NCBI GenBank assembly: GCA_026260175.1
Contig: JAKCWW010001233.1
Coordinates: 24,305 to 64,096 of the forward strand
Reading direction: 5' to 3'
DNA: 39,792 bases
From: Reticulitermes lucifugus
Taxonomy: Eukaryota; Arthropoda; Insecta; Blattodea; Rhinotermitidae
A model generated the notes under the pieces. It saw nothing but the letters and a program-made list of their open reading frames with translations. It made no database searches and had not been told where the DNA came from. Below are positions 34,566 to 39,792 of this stretch, piece by piece (positions within the stretch are counted from its first letter, which is position 1; each line of letters starts with the position of its first letter). The position numbers and the translations under genes were made by a program.

Positions 34566-35365
34566 AGTGCTAAGCATCTGTAACTTTACTATTTTCATTA
34601 ATATGTACTTGTACTGTCACAACACGGTTCTCCCACACAACACATGCATTCACAGACCGACTCCACACAACGTACATTAGTGCCACAAGAAACGTGAATT
34701 TTACATCCGTGGGTTACAGTATTTCTGACCATGTTACACTCCTACATGGTGTACAGCTACCTTCTCATACGGCGAGCAGCCATCGTATTCCTATGACTTT
34801 TACTGAAAACGTTTACGATAATAAGTTATTGCTAAATGTAACAATATTGACACCTGACATCTGTATCGTGATTAACATTACTTGCACTGTTGTACATTAC
34901 GCGTTCTTATAAAATCTTTCACAGCCTGAAGACAGCTTAATTAAAAGCCGAACACGTAGCCGTTTGCAGATTCTCTACATCAAATACATGTTGTGTTTAA
35001 CGGTTACTTTAAATTAACGATTATTGTCCTAACAGCATGAACCGGTTGGTTGGCCTTTTTAATGGAGACGCAATATATATACTGTGAGGTATGAACTGGA
35101 TTATTAAACAGTGTTTTGATGAATTTCAGGATTCAAAGGTCAGTTGTGAGGGTCCTAAAAACAATGGCGACGCACGGAAGTGCGTACTGCTAAGTCACAC
35201 ACGCAGACATACACACACTGGCACGGACGTTGCAGAGATATGAGGAGCTGGGCCGAATTCCAGGAAGTCAGGTTGGTTATCCATTTGGGAATATCTTGTA
35301 ATTGTTCGAAAATCTTCAAAGGCAGTAACTGCTTGTAGAATGTACGCTGATATTAAGGAGGTTTT

Positions 35366-35563
35366 CATGAGGGGATGAGGTGGTCAACGCCACGCCCCAG
35401 CCGCTTTACCCCCTGGAATGACCCGGTGCCCAATGTATAGGAGGCTGGGTAGGCCCCAGGCCTGGTCTGTACGGGTGCAGAAAATCTCGCCCCCCACCGG
35501 GATTCGATCTCCGGACCATCCAGCCCGTGGCAAGTCGCTATACCGACTACGCTATCCCGGCCC
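35366..35563 (-). mobile_element. tRNA-derived SINE, tail-truncated
   Basis: It matches the young SINE from GGTGGTCAACGCCACGCCCC, through CCGCTTTACCCCC and ATAGGAGGCTGGGTAGGCCC, to the tRNA-like head ending CGCTATCCCGGCCC. The B box reads GGGATTCGATCTCC. The tail third is missing. It supplies most of the CpGs of this stretch. Confidence 0.88.
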
Positions 35564-36690
35564 ACTTCATTTTCATTTTACACAACCAAAAGGAAGGACG
35601 GTGAGGATTGAAATGTCCGCAGGTCATTTGTCGTGTAACGAGTGGTAAAATGTGACAAATGTATAGGAGAAAGATCATCCTTGTGAATGGTGGCGAGTTT
35701 GTCACATGAACATGCAGATGGCACCATTACAGTTGTGCCATGTTGTCAACGTAACAATAAATTGAACAAGCGTCTTCAAATTCACCTGTAATAGGTCGTT
35801 TTTATTATGTAATACAGTATATAATGCTATTTACTTATATTCAAAACGCATAATTGTAAACACAATACTACAACATGTTTACAGCAGCCAAAATGAATTG
35901 TTCAGTCCTTCTTCACAAAAGTAAATTCTTAACACTTCCATTTTTTAGGCGTGGCCATTGGCAACTAAGCGAATGCGCATACTGGGGTTTTGTCAGGGAT
36001 GAACTGTTAAGTAGTGAACTTCCTTAACTGGAATGACTCGTAATGTCGTTTCTTCAGGCACACGTAACAAATATCCCCCTATGCCGGCTACATTCCCCAC
36101 ACACACACTGAAGCCAGAGGCCACGACTAAGGAATTCGTCCTGCCTTTGCATATTGAATCATGTCTCAATAGATATCAGACCTACACAAACCAGTATGTA
36201 TATGGCACCTTCTTTTGTTGCTCGAGACAGATCAGCTGAAGTATTCATCTATATCTGAAAGTTATACACTGTATTAAGCGTCCATTCTAAGAGTAGCTAC
36301 CATAACCTACACAGGTTTTGGAATAAATGCTCTAAATATACTCCTTTATTCTCTTCTCACAACACTGAATAGCCACACAATGGGCAACGTAACTAACGAA
36401 ATATATCACACACACGTATATTTGCCTAAGTTTACACTGGACAACTACAGTAACAAAAAAGTTCTATAAATGTGTGAAATGTATCACAGACACCAACAGG
36501 TACTGCTGTGCTTCAGTAATAAACAAATGGGTAATACCTTTATAATAGCTGGCCTTAAAAGTTGCTCCTATAAACGTGATGTCTTTTGACGCGTTCTCTG
36601 CGTGAAACGCATAATAGAAACCATTTTTAGGGAAATCACTTCTGTTCGTGCCTAGCTCCAATACTTGGCTTCAAACCACAGCTGAAAAAA
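35564..36690. other. gene-free stretch
   Basis: AT-rich with no recognised exon, repeat or RNA. Short open frames on both strands show no family features. Confidence 0.45.
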
Positions 36691-36694
36691 ATTT

Positions 36695-36900
36695 TTGCAG
36701 GGCTGCCATCTTATTATTTTACATTCTTTGAGAACTTATGAAAGTTGCATCTTTTTCGAGCAACTTTTTACCATACGCCTTCAAGGATCCTGAATTAAGC
36801 GACTGTAGTGTAGTTCCTTGTTCACCGACAGCAATGTACTTGTGAGTGTAGAACTTAAAATGTGACTTGGGGTGGCTTCCAGAGGCACGGCACTCTTTAC
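36695..36900 (+). repeat. unclassified dispersed repeat, copy 3
   Basis: GGGCTGCCATCTTATTATTT near 36701, then CTTGGGGTGGCTTCCAGAGG near 36867, echo copies at 21945 and 33085 in motif order. The similarity is partial. Confidence 0.35.
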
Positions 36901-36930
36901 AATCAACAGATTAAAAATTTTAAATCGGGA

Positions 36931-36949
36931 CACACACACACACACACAA
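36931..36949. repeat. (AC)n microsatellite
   Basis: About nine AC units. Confidence 0.88.
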
Positions 36950-37052
36950 AACCAGTGTGTTAATATCATAAGACTACATTTGCCCTTAAGGGAGGAAAAT
37001 ATGATAAAAACGTGCATCTCATCTATATTCTTATTTGAAACTTTTTTCTATG

Positions 37053-37316
37053 TACACTCAGATCTTCTATAACGGGATAGTTGTGTTATTGTGAGACGCC
37101 GCGTTAGAGAAAATCGCATAATAAAAATATGGTCAGATCAGAACAAATTTGGCCCATCGCCCAACCTTCCAGCTGCACAATGGTCGCTAAAATAGCGCAA
37201 TAGCCAACACGCGTATGCGTTACGTTCGCCTTATACAAACAGCGTTCACCTATTCATCAATCGCGTTGTAGCTAAATCGCGTTAACGAAACATGCGTTAT
37301 AGCAGAACTGACTGTA
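37053..37316. mobile_element. Tigger/pogo-like MITE
   Basis: The left end TACACTCAGATCTTCTATAA and the reverse complement of the right end, TACAGTCAGTTCTGCTATAA, match in all but four positions, and both go on to CG. The element is about 264 bp, flanked by TA as expected of Tc1/mariner/pogo insertions. Its inside is dense in GCGTTA- and AACGC-type motifs and has no transposase frame. CAGT-type ends suggest the Tigger/pogo branch; that is inference. Confidence 0.72.
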
Positions 37317-37435
37317 ATGTGTATTAAAAAATACAAGAACAAATAATAGATAGTAAAGTACAATTAAAGTACGAACGATGCAGTACACAAAATCTGTACA
37401 TTACGCTTGCAACAGTATATGTATGTGTATATAAA

Positions 37436-37720
37436 GTAAACGTAAAGTTCTCCCTAGAACAGGCCATGAAGGCGCAGCGGGGAAGCAGAGGTATAGCTCT
37501 ACTCTTTCTTTAACCCTGGCACTAGATGGGGGTGGGTGGTCACATCCACGTCCCGGCCGCTTTACCCCCGGGAAAGAGACCCGGTACCCATTCTATAGGA
37601 GGCTGGTTGGGCCCCAGGGCCGGTCTGGACGGCTGCGGAATATCTCGCCCCCACCGGAATTCGATCCCCGGACCGTCCAGCCCGTAGCGAGTCGCTATAC
37701 CGACTGCGCTATCTCGCTTC
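37436..37720 (-). mobile_element. tRNA-derived SINE, full length
   Basis: It starts with the inverted tail TAAACGTAAAGTTCTCCC, followed by the body (AGGCCATGAAGGCGCAGCGG, CCGCTTTACCCCCGGG, ATAGGAGGCTGG). It ends in a tRNA-like head with B box (GGGGATCGAATTCC on the minus strand) and A box (GATAGCGCAGTCGG). At about 285 bp it is one of two near-complete copies. Confidence 0.9.
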
Positions 37721-38347
37721 CAATTTACGTGCGTTGAACATCAGGAGTACATTAGTCAAACCTGGAGTACACCTTCCCAGTCTTGTTAAATGCAGTACTA
37801 TCTTACATTAGTGCTAATATTTGCTGACATTCCTGCTACCAGTATTACACTGGTATTACTCATGCATTGAAAATAAAGCCACGCCTGACATGTTCGATGC
37901 CACCCCAGAGTCTCACAAAGACACTGCCAAATCATGGGTAAGCACACTACTTTATGGTTCCGACATTCATCACTGGATATAGGAAGAACATTAAAATGTG
38001 TACTGTTCATGTTTTTTGAACATTGTTAAAACATTAAAACCTCTTTTATTAAAGAAATGTCATAAAATAAAATGTATTTAAGAAGTGAAAATATTTAGTG
38101 AAATTTAATGCTCTCGCGGTGTGACTATAAATAATATCTCAGACGTACATCATTATGGTAAATCATGAAGGCAGCAGGTTCCTCTGAAACGTCGGTAGAT
38201 TACCTATAACTTTACAAGGCGTCACATCCCGTAAGGTATTGAGTTGGTTTCCATTAAATCACGTAAAACTGGGATCTTCTGTTGCAACTGGCAACTAAGG
38301 ACTAAATAGGCCTACAAGTGGGGTTCAGTAAAAACAAAATATGTCTT

Positions 38348-38353
38348 TTTATT
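38348..38353 (-). terminator. candidate poly(A) signal of PGRP gene
   Basis: TTTATT reads AATAAA on the minus strand, about 250 bp past the PGRP stop codon. It is plausible but unproven. Confidence 0.35.
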
Positions 38354-38603
38354 ATTCTCATCAGATACAATGTGCTCACGTCCTCAGAGAACAAATGCCT
38401 GTGATGTCCGTGTTAATGCAGTCTGACAGACTAGGACTCAACTGGGGTAAGCGGGCAACTGCATTTATCACTCCCAGAATATTAACATAGCTGACAGTTA
38501 CTGTCCACCTGATTTACTTACAAAACGTGCTGCATATCTCAATCAGTTGGTTATAAGTATCACTTATGAAGAGTCGGTATGTACATGATATACAGTGGTT
38601 GAG

Positions 38604-39133
38604 CTACGGCGTTTCGGCCCAGTGTGGCCAAGTCTTCAGAAGTTCAAAGAACGCGAGACCAGGGCTCTCTGTGGATGACAGCTGTCTATGTGCCAGCAGT
38701 TTGTAAGCGGGCGAAATCTTGCCAAGTTCCACCCCCAGATCGATCAGCTGTTTTCCGGCATATAACTGCTTCGGCGTCGGTAGTTCTGACGTAAACGTCC
38801 CGATAAAAGCTATACCGATAGCTTTTCTGTTGTAACCCATCGCGAAGGCCCCTTCTGTGTCCCATCCACGGCCTTCATACACGATGCCGTCCCCACCCAC
38901 GAGGAAACTGTAGCCGATGTCGTTCCACCCGTTGCTCTCGATGTGGAAGGACTGAATATGACGCACAATAAAGATGCAGGCTGCCTGTGTGAAACAGGTT
39001 TCGGAGGCTGTGTGCAGTATCACGACGTATGGCACCGGGTGGTGAAGATCGTTGCTGGGCTTGACCGCAGGCTGCGCCAACCATGTCCGTCGATTGACGA
39101 TTCTCAGCTTCCCGCTTGCTGTGTTGTTTGTTG
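38604..39133 (-). CDS. peptidoglycan recognition protein, terminal exon (partial gene)
   Basis: This exon encodes a nearly whole PGRP domain (about 165 residues), an innate immune receptor fold that binds bacterial peptidoglycan. It starts after a strong acceptor (GGTCTTTTTTGCAG|CA) in a split codon; 175 whole codons and a stop follow. Landmarks are IVNRRTWLAQP, VPYVVILHTA, the Cys pair in ETCFTQAACIF, GWNDIGYSFLVGGDGIVYEG, GIAFIGTF and AHRQLSSTESPG. The amidase zinc Cys of the usual TECPG is Ser here, so the protein should not be enzymatic. Gly-Trp before NDI and Arg in YEGRGW are the residues linked to DAP-type peptidoglycan, as in Imd-pathway receptors PGRP-LC/LE. The first exons, with any signal or membrane segment, were not found; upstream DNA holds a SINE and LINE. 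Secreted or transmembrane form is therefore unknown. Confidence 0.93.
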
Positions 39134-39414
39134 CTGCAAAAAAGACCATAAAGCCGTTCATCATTAACACATTCTCAATTTAAGTCGATTGGAAATCACT
39201 AACGCGTTTTATCGCGCTTAAGGCTATGCCGGCGGTATCCCTTAGAAAGACGCATTTGGCTGTTCCGTTTCGAAATTATTTTGTGTATGAGATTAATGAA
39301 AGAAATGGTCTATTATCGAACAGTAAGAGCTAACAGCTGGTGGCTTTTCAACGGTAGGAATTAGAAATATCATCACGAAAGGTTTCATTAATCATAAATA
39401 ATCATGTACGGATT

Positions 39415-39690
39415 GGGCCGGGATAGTGCAGTCGGTGTAGCGACTCGCTACAGGCTGGAAGGTCCGGGGATCGAATCCCGGTGGGGACGAGATTTTCAGC
39501 ACCAGTCCAGACCGGCCGTGGGGCCACCCAGCCTCCTATACAATGGGTACCGGGTCATTCCCGGGGGTAAAGCGGCCGGGGCGTGGCGTTGACCACCCAC
39601 CCCCATCTAGCGCCGAGGTTAAGGAAAGAGTAGAGCTGTATCTCTACTCCCCCTCTGGGCCTTCATGGCCTGTTCTAGGGTGAATTATGG
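39415..39690 (+). mobile_element. tRNA-derived SINE, full length
   Basis: The head GGGCCGGGATAGTGCAGTCG holds the A box, and GGGGATCGAATCCCGG (39466-39481) the B box. The body then has GCCTCCTATACAATGGGTAC, GGTAAAGCGGCC and CTTCATGGCCTGTTCTAGGG. The tail is short and runs straight into LINE coding sequence. It lies upstream of the PGRP exon, on the opposite strand. Confidence 0.92.
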
Positions 39691-39693
39691 AGA

Positions 39694-39792
39694 ATGGAGA
39701 TCAGTTGGACCGATCGCGTGAGAAATGAAGAGGTATTACACAGAGTCAAAGAGGAGAGGAATATCCTACATACAATAAAAAGAAGAAAGGCT
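39694..39792 (+). pseudogene. LINE reverse-transcriptase fragment, open to window end
   Basis: Thirty-three codons are open to the last base and begin MEISWTDRVRNEEVLHRVKE. This matches a downstream segment of a common arthropod non-LTR retrotransposon ORF (ISWTDRVRNEEVL). It has no stop in view, so it is less decayed than the other LINE relics. Upstream ORF sequence is absent: the SINE sits where it should be. It may continue beyond the window. Confidence 0.7.

Noticed and set aside
39134-39170. Extension of the PGRP frame to an upstream ATG
   Set aside because: A strong polypyrimidine-AG acceptor sits inside this extension, and the residues before it do not look like a PGRP or signal peptide. 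It is more likely intron.

Overview
The window looks like nuclear DNA of a polyneopteran insect, most likely a cockroach or termite. The genes are split by introns with GT-AG borders. Their proteins resemble animal SLC35C2, the SOSS-B single-strand DNA-binding protein and insect PGRP. Most of the remaining DNA is dispersed repeats, chiefly tRNA-derived SINEs of a type I associate with Blattodea. The order is inferred from memory of repeat style, not from a search.

Layout. Positions 1-7.2 kb hold no recognisable gene: CpG-poor DNA with microsatellites, an exact 70-bp tandem duplication and four old SINE copies. From 7.36 to 15.25 kb (minus strand) lies a complete seven-exon coding region for an SLC35C2-like transporter of 388 codons; all frames and splice sites join cleanly. 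Its introns contain a foldback element, a 61-bp strictly alternating purine-pyrimidine tract and a CpG island at about 12.95-13.75 kb. From 15.3 to 24.1 kb there is no gene, only decayed LINE 3' ends, microsatellites and a 22-bp assembly gap. At 24.1 kb CpG density rises sharply and stays high to the end. An apparently intronless SOSS-B (NABP1/2-like) gene is at 25.46-26.08 kb (minus), with a CCAAT box and a full CRE about 0.8 kb upstream. From 27 to 38 kb there are repeats of many kinds (younger SINEs, mariner relics, a Tigger-like MITE, unclassified repeats) around one intact tRNA-Val(TAC) gene at 30.78 kb. The last exon of a peptidoglycan recognition protein gene is at 38.60-39.13 kb (minus); its earlier exons lie outside the window or were not recognised. 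The window ends in a SINE abutting a reverse-transcriptase fragment.

The three protein genes are all on the minus strand but are functionally unrelated: Golgi nucleotide-sugar-type transport, DNA repair and innate immunity. Nothing suggests a shared pathway. I see no clearly new biological system. The better leads are the CpG step and island, the three short upstream ORFs before SLC35C2, the PGRP residues predicting a non-enzymatic DAP-type receptor, a triple CRE cluster and several unnamed repeat families.
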